From Stenopsyche tienmushanensis (Eukaryota; Arthropoda; Insecta; Trichoptera; Stenopsychidae), in the NCBI GenBank assembly GCA_008973525.1, contig WACJ01000501.1, forward strand, positions 1,364,001 through 1,428,000: a stretch of 64,000 nucleotides of DNA, read 5' to 3'. A program made the position numbers and the translations under genes. The notes below the pieces were generated by a model. It ran no database searches. It was given only the letters and a program-made list of their open reading frames with translations, and was not told the origin of the DNA. Shown here in pieces: positions 49,701 through 59,330 of the stretch (position 1 is its first letter; the number at the start of each line of letters is the position of its first letter).

Positions 49701-50339
49701 ATATTCTAACCTAACGAGTTGTAATGCCAAAATTATGATCAGCTTTATTCTAGCCGTGGCGGCATATTTTGGTCCACGCAACACTTCCCCCGACTTAAGA
49801 CTAACTCGTCTCAAAGAATCCATCCTGTGCCTTAAAATTGTACGCAAATGTACAATTACAAAGGATCGCTTTGGCTGTCACCAAAATCAGCAAAACTTCA
49901 ACCCAGTCCAGGGAATCAGGCACCAATGACAGTTTAAATTTTATTTATCACATGTTTTTTTAATTATCCTCGGCATTCATATTGTTAAAGCATAAAAACT
50001 CATACACACTTAAAAAGTTCCATCATTGTATTCTACATCTTTTCAGCTGACTCAATTAGACTTACACGCTGAACTAACTTTGATCATAAATTTATAGCAG
50101 ATACATTTAGTTTTGAATATCTTGTTTTTTTCAGAAATTTCCCGGAACCCAGATTGAAGAAGCCCACCCTAACAAATCACAAACACGCATGTGATGAGTT
50201 TTATAAATGCGTGTTGTAGGAATTGGGCGTTTTAAGGGGGTTGCCTAAAGCTGAACAGACTTAATGCAACATTCCTTGAAAGTATAATTATCAAGAAAAA
50301 AAAAACGAAACTAAGTTCAAAATTGTGCGGTTGTCGTCT

Positions 50340-51459
50340 GCGTTGGTGAAACACATTTAAAATATGAGCCCCCCAAAAATGATTAACTTCTCACAGATTC
50401 ACTCCAACCGACACTACGGCAGTCATGGAGGCACTCTAATCTACATAAAAATAACATAAAACAACACAAAACTAACATTCCACAACTTATCAACATCGAA
50501 GCATCGAAATACTGCGCTTCTCAGAATAATATCAGTCTATCATCTCCCAAATAGACTCAAATTACCCACAGGTGATCTAGACATTCTTCACAATGACCCC
50601 CAAATTCCCACGATCATTGCGGGAGATCTGAACGCCAAACATCACAGTTGGAATTGCATACGCGAAAACTCTAACGGCAAAATCTTATACGACTACGTGC
50701 AAAATAATTCCGCAATAGAAATCTGGGACCCTGGCGTCCCCACTCACTTCGAACACCACGGAGTCTATGATATCTTAGATATAGCTATAGTTAAAAATTT
50801 CAGAAATAAATGGAACTACAATATTCAAATGGTCAGCGATCTCTCCTCAGACCACGACCCTATCATTGTTGATATCTCTTTAGACACATCTTTAGACAAT
50901 ATCTTCTTTATGGAACCTAAAAAATCCATCAATTGGGAAATATATAAAAAAGCTATATTTACAACTATTAAATTTCCTGAAGCATTGCACTCGATCTCAG
51001 ATATCGAGGCTACAGGTAATAAATTCACTCAACAAATTAATTCTGCAATTCGCACGATTTCATCCCAAATTCAAATCTGATCATCCTTCTGATTCGATCG
51101 TTCTCTATGCGGATCGTTCACTGTCATAATGTCGAAGTCGACTAAGATAAACTTGATTTGCATGCGCTTTCAATCTCAATTAGACTTGCTAAGCGTCTGG
51201 AATTCTAGGTGGAGAATTACGGTAAATAAAACCGCGGCCAAAAAGAGCGCGGCGGTGTTGTTCGCCATGGGATTTTCGAAGAAGAAAAAATCCCTCGAAA
51301 TTTCTCTCACCCTCCCACCATGAACCATCCCGTGGGTCAAACAAACCAAATATCTTGGAGCAATTTTAGATTTACGACTCACCTGGGCTCCGCACATTGA
51401 CAGTGTCACCAAAAAAGCTCGCGGAACCTTGGCTGCCTTAAAAAAGCCCATCCTATGTA
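50340..51459 (+). mobile_element. LINE with AP-endonuclease and RT, 5' piece, split by piggyBac
   Basis: The + strand shows an endonuclease domain with IIAGDLNAKHHSWNC, DILDIAIVKN and SDLSSDHDPIIVDIS, matching the EEP nuclease of Jockey-type LINEs. Most of the RT is deleted; it resumes with TKYLGAILDLRLTWAPHID and KKARGTLAALKKPILCI just before the TTAA at 51,460. The rest of the ORF continues at 54,071. Confidence 0.85.
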
Positions 51460-51463
51460 TTAA

Positions 51464-54066
51464 CCTTTTAACTGCCATAGCGTAATGAGCGAGCCGTGCG
51501 CTCCACGCCAGCGAATTTAGAGATAGTAGAAATTGCATAAAAATGAGTTTGACTTGCATATTTTATTGCCAAAAGGTGACTTATGTGTCCCAGCATATAT
51601 ATGTATACCACATGCCATCCTACGGGATCATTTACGGCTTTTGAGTGATTCGTGATTAGGGTTGCCACAACTCATAATGATTATATTTTTTTATTTAATT
51701 TTCTGCTAATATTATATACACGCCATTCAAATTAATTGTTTATTTAGGGTTGTCTCAATTTATATAAACAAATATTATTATTTTTGAAAAATATTTTTTG
51801 AACCAATACACTTTATTTATATTGTTTTAAAAATTCAATTGTGTGTGATAAATTTTAAAACATGGTTCTTTACACAGTGGCACATTACACTGTATACACA
51901 CATATTTTTTATCCGTTCTTTTTTTATAAGAAGAACAAACAATAAAAACAATTATTTTTCTCAAATACGTTGATGAAGTTCCAGGTTTTGTTCCAATCGA
52001 AAAGGGTTTATTACCAATAAAATGAGTATTGACTCCTAACCGTGATGGTAGACTCGTGGATGTTATTTTCGCAACTATCAGTATTTTATGTTTTTCAAAT
52101 AATTGACCTATCACTGAATAAGAAAATTTAGATAATGACATCTGCTTTCCGGTTTTCAGCATATACAGTGCATTTGCATTGAACATTATATGCATTAGGA
52201 GCTTCTTATACCATCTCATGGTTTTTATGATGCTTTTTATGGAGCTTATCATCATGTCGCTCCTATCTACACTTCCCATATTTTTACTATAATCAATAGC
52301 TACAGTAGGTTTTAGTTCGGGCTCGCCGATTTTGTAATTTGTTTTTCCAGTTTCTACAAATTCAGGAGTGTGAATTGTCGACAACATGGTAACGTCCCTT
52401 TTGTCCTTCCATGCTAGAGCCATAATAGTTTTTATATGAAATGAACACGAATCCCCTTTCTTCATTTTTTTTGAATGCTGGCATTTCGAGACGATTTCTC
52501 TTCACAATTCCGACTGCATTGGTTTTGCTTTCTTGCAATTTCTGGAATAGTTTTGGGGTCGCAAACCAGTTATCAAAATATAATGTATGACCGGCGCCTA
52601 AATATGGGGTAATGAGAGACATTACGACTTTAGCTCCAACTCCCATATCAGAATTATCAGTAAATTCTGTGGTTGATCCTGTATATATGATTATATATAA
52701 CACATAATTTTATACCAAAACGACTGACTTTTGACGGTATATATTGTTTAAAAATCAGGCGTCCTTTAAATAATAATAGACTTTCGTCGATGCAAATTTT
52801 CCTATAAAGATAATATGCACTTGCAATTTTTTTTTTTTAAATGTTTAAAATGGGATTTATTTTATGCAAACTTCTAAAACTAAACTAAACATGTTCTTCA
52901 TTGTTGTAACAATGTAACATGCGAAGTAATTATTGAAATCTATTTCGAGGCATAGTTTCTGAATATATTGGTGAATATAATAATGGATCAGTTGACCAGT
53001 GATGATCTATTGAATTTCTTGAATTTAATGGGAATAACAAATACAGACCCAAAAAACATATATTTCATCCTTATTGGAATCAATCCACGATTTTAGGCGA
53101 GTACTCAAAAATGGTAATTTGGAAGTCACATAATGATATTGACGGTTAGTCTCTGTAACTATTATGTTTACCATTTCGTCGTCCACAAAATATTTTAAAA
53201 AAACCCAATTCGCTTTCATTTTCATCACTGATATTTATTTCAATACCTGACGAAGTGTCATCAAATGGATGGATTATAGGACTAAAATCCCGCTCTTCCC
53301 AAATAAAAACGCCTGCACCTGTGGGTTCTTGAAAGAGTGTTACATTATCCTCATCATCTAAAGAAAATATGTCCTCCCCAAAAGGTAATTCACTAAAACT
53401 TTCATTATCAGAGTATTCACCTTCATCCGAAAAAGCTTTGAATTCCATTTTTATGGAATAATATCAAATTCATATCACACGTCAAAAAATATTATCAAGA
53501 AACAATTCACAGCACAAAATCACGAAATAGTCTCAAGACAAAATCATGAAAAAGTTTCAGCACAAACTTAAAAATGACAATTTTTATAAATCACGGGAAA
53601 AAAATGAGAATTTTATATAAAAAATCGCAATAAGACGAGTATAAAACGATTCCTGTCAGAAGACAATTTACGAAGGATTGATGTTTTAGGAGATAAATGG
53701 TATTCCCCGGTATTGTGGTATTATCAGTCATATAAACAAATAAGGCAAATTTAAGTGACGATGCTCTCCCGTTCCCAAATATGTACATACTTCTCACAAT
53801 AGAATCAGTTACGTAGCAAAGATCATTCAGTAGGCAGCCCTGATGACCTCTGTTGAATTCATTTAAAAATGAAAGGGAAATACCGAGTTTTTTAAAAATG
53901 TGAAGGCATTTTTGGATTCATCAATATGTGTTCTTAGCATAGTAAAATTTAAGTGTTAAAAAATATGTGTTTTTCTGTGATGAAACGTAGTTGCGCACGG
54001 GCGCGTCGTTGGCGTACGGGGCACGAACACGTCTGACGCACCGGCGCGTCGTTGGCATTTAACAGG
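51464..54066 (-). mobile_element. piggyBac-like transposon with TTAA target duplication
   Basis: About 2.6 kb, bounded by TTAA at 51,460-51,463 and 54,067-54,070, with inverted ends ccttttaactgcca and, on the other strand, cctgttaaatgcca. The - strand transposase is in several frames: an acidic N terminus (53,448-53,146), a domain with VNIIVTETNRQYHY (53,228-53,025), IDESLLLFKGRLIFKQYIPSK near 52,800, TLYFDNWFATPKLFQKLQ (52,703-52,362), VAIDYSKNMGSVDRSD and a C-terminal Cys-rich zinc-finger-like end with CIQCNVPLC (52,465-51,827). IDES, DNW and the SVDRSD aspartate are the places of the catalytic Asp residues of piggyBac. Frame breaks indicate inactivity. It disrupts a LINE. Confidence 0.92.
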
Positions 54067-54070
54067 TTAA

Positions 54071-54570
54071 GAGCAAAATTTCCATCGGGAACAAATTGCT
54101 CTTATACAAATCCCTTATACGTCCCATTATGACCTACGCCTCTCCTGTCGAGGGATACCAGCATTAAAAACAGTACAGAGCATCGATATAAGACAATCGT
54201 TTGAAGCTCCCTGGTATCTCCGGAACTCCCAACCAAAACTCAAAACCTTTCTACCAATTTCTTTGATTCCCTAAAAAAAGGTACCTAATCCCATCATAAA
54301 TTCCTTATCTTTCTACTTTATTAATATTTATAATATATATCTTTACATATATATATATTTATTAGTATATATTTTTTCTTTTATCTCCTTTCTAATACTA
54401 TCTCTAGTTTTAAGATGTTTTATTATATTTAGATGTTATATTATATAGCTTAAAATAATCGAAAAAATGTAAATAAAAATCAGTTAAGATCATTAATGGT
54501 CAAACTTGTATATTCAGAAAGGCATTGGCCTTAAGGTCACAACCTCCATCAATAAAAATAAAAATAAAAA
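54071..54570 (+). mobile_element. LINE 3' piece continuing from 51,459
   Basis: The frame continues across the piggyBac with SKISIGNKLLLYKSLIRPIM and TYASP, the RT thumb of the same LINE, then stops. The 3' end is marked by a run of aataaaaataaaaataaaa near 54,550. Confidence 0.8.
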
Positions 54571-54599
54571 ATTGTTGTAAGTTTTTTTGTTTAGAGAAT

Positions 54600-55200
54600 T
54601 TAGAAGTTGACATTTCTCATTCGTTTGTACATTTTTTGTAAGCTCTTTGGAAGCTCAGAACTAATTTACTTTAAACCAATTGCATAAAGTAATGATTTAT
54701 TTACTTATACAAAATACAAAAACAGTTATTTTGTGCTATTACGACAACATTTTAAAAAGTTATGGCGATTTAAAGGTAAAATTTAGTTTTTCAAAATGTT
54801 GGAAAATATATATATATTTCGACAACCCTGACACTTAAGACATGGGGTCTATATGTGAAACTTTTTAAATTAAGAAGAATTTGAAACATTTTTGTATTGT
54901 GTTTGGCGAAGAAATGGCTGAATAAAATTAGAAAATGTAGGTGGCAATGAGCTACGTAGTATAGTTTATTATAAAAATCAATACATTTGGACTAAATTTC
55001 ATGCATAAAAATATATGAAGTGTTGTAGTAAATTTGAAGACATTAAAATAGGAGCATTGGATATAATAAATAAAATTTGCTTAGGTTTTGCAACTATTTA
55101 TTCTCATTGTGCAACATGTTTGCATATGTATTCAAGTTTTTGATATAAATATGAAAAAAAGTACGACACATCATTGATTTACGGATATCAAACCAGAAAG
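54600..55200. other. Spacer downstream of gene E
   Basis: AT-rich. 55,080-55,140 matches the downstream flanks of C (43,770) and D (47,390), part of the duplicated unit. Nothing else seen. Confidence 0.6.
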
Positions 55201-55201
55201 T

Positions 55202-57886
55202 TTAATGAGGCCAGTAGATCTTTGGGCAAGGATGATGTTTTTTGAGTATTTTGTACAGCCCATTTGCAAATCCATGTTTGAAAGCACAACAGTCGTCGCA
55301 GTCAGGATGTCTCTTGCAATGCCACCAGAGATCATAGTAACAGTTATCTTTCGTTGGTCCAGGAACATCCCAATCGTGGTTCCAAAGCTTGCATCCTTGC
55401 GACGTCTGAAATGCAGGAATTGAAACACGATAAATTTGAAAAGGTATTCCACGTGTCTATTGGGGATCGACAAATTTTTTTTCTGCTTTAAAATTTTATT
55501 TGATCTTTAGTCGCGTTAAAAGTTTATTATACGTTGAAATGGCGCACGCACTTAGTAATTATTTGAAAAGAAATGCAGTACGTGATTTATTGCTTTAGGC
55601 AATGTGTAGCGCGGGTTGAAGGGTTAGGATCCAAAAGCATGCGCGCGCTCGCTCTTGCCTGTCTTCATCTTTCCCGTGAGCAGAGTTCAATCGGCGTATT
55701 GCGCGCGCATCCTTTCTCCCCTCCCCCTTGCTTAATTCATAATTAAATAGCATTATAGTCAGTGGCGGATTTAGCACTTTTTTGGCCAAATTTCAACTCT
55801 TAATGCCGCGTAAAAATGAAACCGTATATTTCGAAGGATGGGCATTACTTTTTTAAACTCTGCTATTCATCTTCAATATCCATTTACAGGTAGGGGTTAC
55901 ATCCACTTCGTCTTTATCATATTTCACGGTTCATGCCCAACATCAGAAGGCCAAACCCGTGCAGAAGAAGAACCATAAACGAGGTTATATACTCAATCCT
56001 TCTGTACGGAGCTCCGATAAGGCATGAGTCGCTCAGACATGAGAGCTACAGAAAGAAGCTGGCAAGGGTCCAACGGCAGGGAGCGCTCCGAGTCACCACA
56101 TCATACAAAACAGTATCTGAAGAAGCCGTGCTCGTAATCGCTGGAATTCCCCCACTGGACCTCCAAGCAAAGAAGAGGGCCTTGGACTTTGAAGATTCCA
56201 AAAACCATAACGAGCATGACCAGAAACTGGAAGAAGCCTGGCAGTAGAGATGGGATTAGTCCAGTAAGAGAAGATGGACCCACCGACTTATCCCGGTCGT
56301 AAGCCGGTGTAGGGTCCGAAAACACGGCGAAACGACCTACCGCTTGACTCAGGTGCTCACTGGACACGGATGTTTCGGTGCGTACCTGAAGCGGATTAGC
56401 AAAGAAGCATCCGCGGCGTGCCTCCAACACTATAATAAGGCCAATTAATTAAGACCAGACTACCTGTCCTCCTGAAGCAATGTGGAAAATAATACCAAAG
56501 GGGCAGAGAAGGACAAGGGAAGGGTTTAGTCAGTAAGAATCTGACACTACGCTGGGGTCAAACCCAGGGTGTCTTATGCAAGATTTTCCTCCCACAGGAA
56601 AAAAATGTTGAGGGTAGCATAACCACCGTGTTTCATTTAGAAGGCTCACTCATCGAATCACCTGGATGGACGTATCGAAGGACGCTTTCGCGACTGTCTC
56701 AATATTACACATAAGTCAGAAAAAATGTATCGTGGCCCCTAATAAGGCGTACATCCATAGATCTCCAATAGATCCACCGGGACTACATTGGAAACCCAAA
56801 CTTTAATTCAACGGTAAACCATTAAAAATCAAATGCGTTACTATGGGGAAGAAATATTAAAATATCTTCTATAAGATATAATGATTTTTATAACTATCTC
56901 ATATAATTAAATAAAATCATTATGCCTCAAGCCTCAATAAAACCGAAGCTATCTTGTTCTCCGTGAAACGGAAAAATCTTCGAATTGATCCAATAGTCGT
57001 CGGGTCCAGCTCTATCGAGTGGAAACCCCAAGTGAAATACTTGGGGGTGACTTTAGATAGAAGACTGAAGTGGGGAGCACAGGTGTCGGTGACTCGTGCC
57101 CGCGGATTAGCAGCTATGGGGGCGCTGCACTCCATATTTCGTCGGCGCAGTGCTCTCTCGGCCTCTAACAAATTTTTATTATACAAAACGCTGATTCGAT
57201 CTACACTCACATACGCCGCTCCCGTCTGGAGCAACATATGCAACACCAACTACAATAAACTTCAAATCGTACAAAACAAAGCCATAAAAATTGCTTTCAA
57301 TATATTTCCATACACTAATCTTAAACGTTTTCACAATAAAATTAAGCTTCCTTTTATAAAGAATTTTTTTCATAAGCTAACACTCAATTTTTACTCAAAA
57401 ATTCCAAATCACACCAATCATCTCATATCTACACTCGGCGAATATACCACTCAAAACAATAATTTTAGATACGTTCACAAAATGCCTAAACATATTTTAC
57501 TATAGTTGATAGTCATGAATGCGCGACGTATGAAGGATATATGATTGATTGATTAAATTATTTATTTTGTTTAGTTTGTAAGATAGTTTTTAAGGAATGT
57601 CGCAAAGGGGTTTTAAGTCTCCTATTTTTCCCCCTATATATACAAAAATTAAATTAACTCTTATTATGTAAAATTTATTATAACTAAAATATATATTTTT
57701 AATTAAGATAAGGATAGTAATCTAAGACTTAAATTGTTAATCCATTTTTCATGTAATTGTGTATATTGATACACCATTTTACCTTGTTATATTATATTTT
57801 TTGAATAAAGGTTTATAAATAAAAAAATAAAATTATGCCTCAAGGAACATGAAGCAGAAGAAGATAAGGAATATTGCCTTCATCAT
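55202..57886 (-). CDS. Gene E: secreted Cys-rich peptide, 7 Cys, GC donor (exons 57839-57886, 55202-55405)
   Basis: Exon 1 encodes MMKAIFLIFFCFMFLE, identical to gene C, but its donor is GAG/GCATAA where C has GAG/GTATAA, so splicing would need a GC-AG intron. Exon 2, after a gcatttcag acceptor, starts TSQGCKLWNHDWDVPG and ends KIYWPH then TAA; about 83 residues in all. It carries just the seven core cysteines (C-x16-C-x7-C-x5-C-x2-C-C-x19-C), an odd number that leaves one free for an intermolecular bond. The intron holds a LINE whose target duplication overlaps the donor. Exon 2 is intact and close to gene C, so the gene may be functional despite the donor, or a very recent pseudogene. Confidence 0.75.
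55545..55690. repeat. Interspersed repeat (pairs with 12,340-12,560)
   Basis: Second copy of the repeat at 12,340, in the intron of gene E. Confidence 0.5.
55930..56610 (+). mobile_element. R1-type LINE ORF2 C-terminal fragment
   Basis: The + strand reads INEVIYSILLYGAPIRHE, RVQRQGALRVTTSYKTVSEE, AVLVIAGIPPLDLQAKKR and later LTGHGCFGAYLKRISKEAS, all typical of R1-type ORF2 after the RT. It is the same family as 47,985. The zinc-finger end is missing. A 3' tail of about 170 noncoding bases follows. Confidence 0.8.
56932..57831 (+). mobile_element. 5'-truncated LINE in gene E intron, 13-bp target duplication
   Basis: The + frame 56,954-57,505 reads VKYLGVTLDRRLKWGAQV, FLLYKTLIRSTLTYAAPVW and VQNKAIKIAFNIFPYTNLK, the ORF2 C-terminal part of a Jockey-like LINE, open to its own stop at 57,505. 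A 3' UTR and A-rich tail (aataaaaaaataaa) follow. It is flanked by attatgcctcaag at 56,919-56,931 and 57,832-57,844. The duplication spans the exon 1/intron border of gene E. Confidence 0.9.
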
Positions 57887-57911
57887 CTTGTTTCGGTTTT
57901 AGTTTTAAGAA

Positions 57912-57963
57912 ACTGTTTCTTCTTCTTGTCGAGCTTGATTTTATATGATTAAACTTGGAATGC
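57912..57963 (-). promoter_or_regulatory. Gene E promoter
   Basis: On the - strand: GCATTCCAAGTT (57,963-57,952), ATATAAAAT (57,946-57,938) and an ACAGT initiator-like site about 26 bases on. The promoter is intact even though the exon 1 donor is not. Confidence 0.68.
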
Positions 57964-58456
57964 TCCTGGCATCTGTTTCTAACGATATTGATATTGGATC
58001 CAATTATTTATTTAATGAATTACTTGTTTAATGCGTTTGATTGATGTTATCAATTCAGTTGTAAATGCAGACACTTCAAATAAAAGATGTGCAAGGTGGG
58101 ATGGATTGATAATAATTTACTTATTGTCTGTGTCTTGTTTGTAATTTAGTATTGACATAGAAGAGTAAAAACATGTATTGTCTCTCTAAATAGATATCGT
58201 TGTTTGTTTTTGAAAAATATATCAATTCAAAGTTGCTGGCAAATTGGATAAATATGGATGAATGTGATGGAAGGCTTCATCGGCAATAAATCAATTATGG
58301 TTCAGGTATTAAAATGGGCAATCTTTAGTCTCGGTATATAAACGAAACTTTTGAAAGCATGCAATCGTATTTATTAAGGATCTGAATTTGTGATACATTT
58401 TTAGTAGGTAACTGACGATTTATGAAATTTAGCTATCGAATTTGAGTTTTCGTTGA

Positions 58457-59257
58457 TCAGTAGGGGCAGGGGCAAGCAGGGACAGTGCGTTCGCGGCTCT
58501 TGGATCCGCGTTTTTCGTGGCTTTTGGATCCGCGCTTTTCGTGGCTTTTGGATCCGCGCTTTTCGTGGCTTTTGCGTCCATGCTTTTCGTGGCTTTTGGA
58601 TCCACGTTTTCCTTCTTTGCTCTTGGAGCCATGATGATGCCCGGCTGGTGGTAAATCGCAGGGCAGAGGAAGGATACTTCTCTTCTTGTGTTCGTGGCTT
58701 CCCGATTTGCGCTTGCCACCTTCGCAACTCTTAGAACCGCTCTTTTTCCCGCGGCCTTCGTGCGATCCATGACGCTCATGACTTCCGCGGATTCTGATGG
58801 GTGGTCCTAAAAATAGAGGGTCGGTTGGGCAAGGTGGGCCAGGTGGGCCGGGTGGGCCGGGTGGGCCGGGTGGGCCGGGTGGGCCGGGTGGGCCGTGTGG
58901 GCCATGTGGGCCGAGTGGGCCGGGTGGGCCTCCACATTCGGGCGTTGGGAAAGGACGGGCAGGACAGAAATCACCCTGCGGTAGTTGGGAAATGGTGCAG
59001 CCATATGTGGCCTGAAAATTAAATATTGTCAATTGATAAAAAAATATATTTTCAATCATATTAAATATTATTTTGCAACATTTTTCTGTGGAATAAATAG
59101 GAATATGAGATTAAAGACAATAATATTTTATTAAAACATATAATTTATCATACTACTAATATATACAAAGTGCAATTAAATACAAATGAAAAAAACAAAC
59201 TGTCGAAATAGACTTTACCCCCAGATAGAAGAATATCAAAAACGTCAGCTTAATCAT
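58457..59257 (-). CDS. Gene F: secreted mini-collagen with Lys/Ser/His/Gly repeats (exons 59219-59257, 58457-59011)
   Basis: Exon 1 encodes [13 protein letters not shown], ending in phase 0 at GTAAAG. Exon 2, after aattttcag, runs to TGA, about 197 residues in all. Order of parts: an N-terminal segment with three Cys ([19 protein letters not shown]); about ten Gly-X-Y triplets, [18 protein letters not shown] and on, a minimal collagen triple-helix tract closed by CPTDP; a Gly/Ser/His/Lys segment ([18 protein letters not shown]); a short hydrophobic [13 protein letters not shown]; a basic repeat in which SKSHEKRG recurs about four times; and a Cys-Pro-rich end, PACPCPY. Such a protein could trimerise through the collagen tract and cross-link by disulfides or Lys. 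Collagen-based silk is known in some sawflies, but this tract is far shorter, so I infer only a structural secreted protein. All frames across the repeats are open, but only this one joins the signal peptide and collagen parts. Confidence 0.88.
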
Positions 59258-59294
59258 TTTGCAATCGGAAAGGCCACTTTAACGAAATAATAGC

Positions 59295-59330
59295 AACTGA
59301 AATATACTTCAGTCTGTGAGTTTATATAAT
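59295..59330 (-). promoter_or_regulatory. Gene F promoter (TATA, initiator)
   Basis: On the - strand: ATTATATAAA (59,330-59,321) and TTCAGT starting near 59,299, 26 bases on as in the other genes. The CATTCCAA box is not seen. Confidence 0.55.

Noticed and set aside
58453..59022. Open + frames with Arg/Phe/Gly repeats and other - frames over gene F
   Set aside because: Repeats of multiple-of-three length keep all frames open. Only the Gly-Pro-Pro frame connects to the signal peptide exon.
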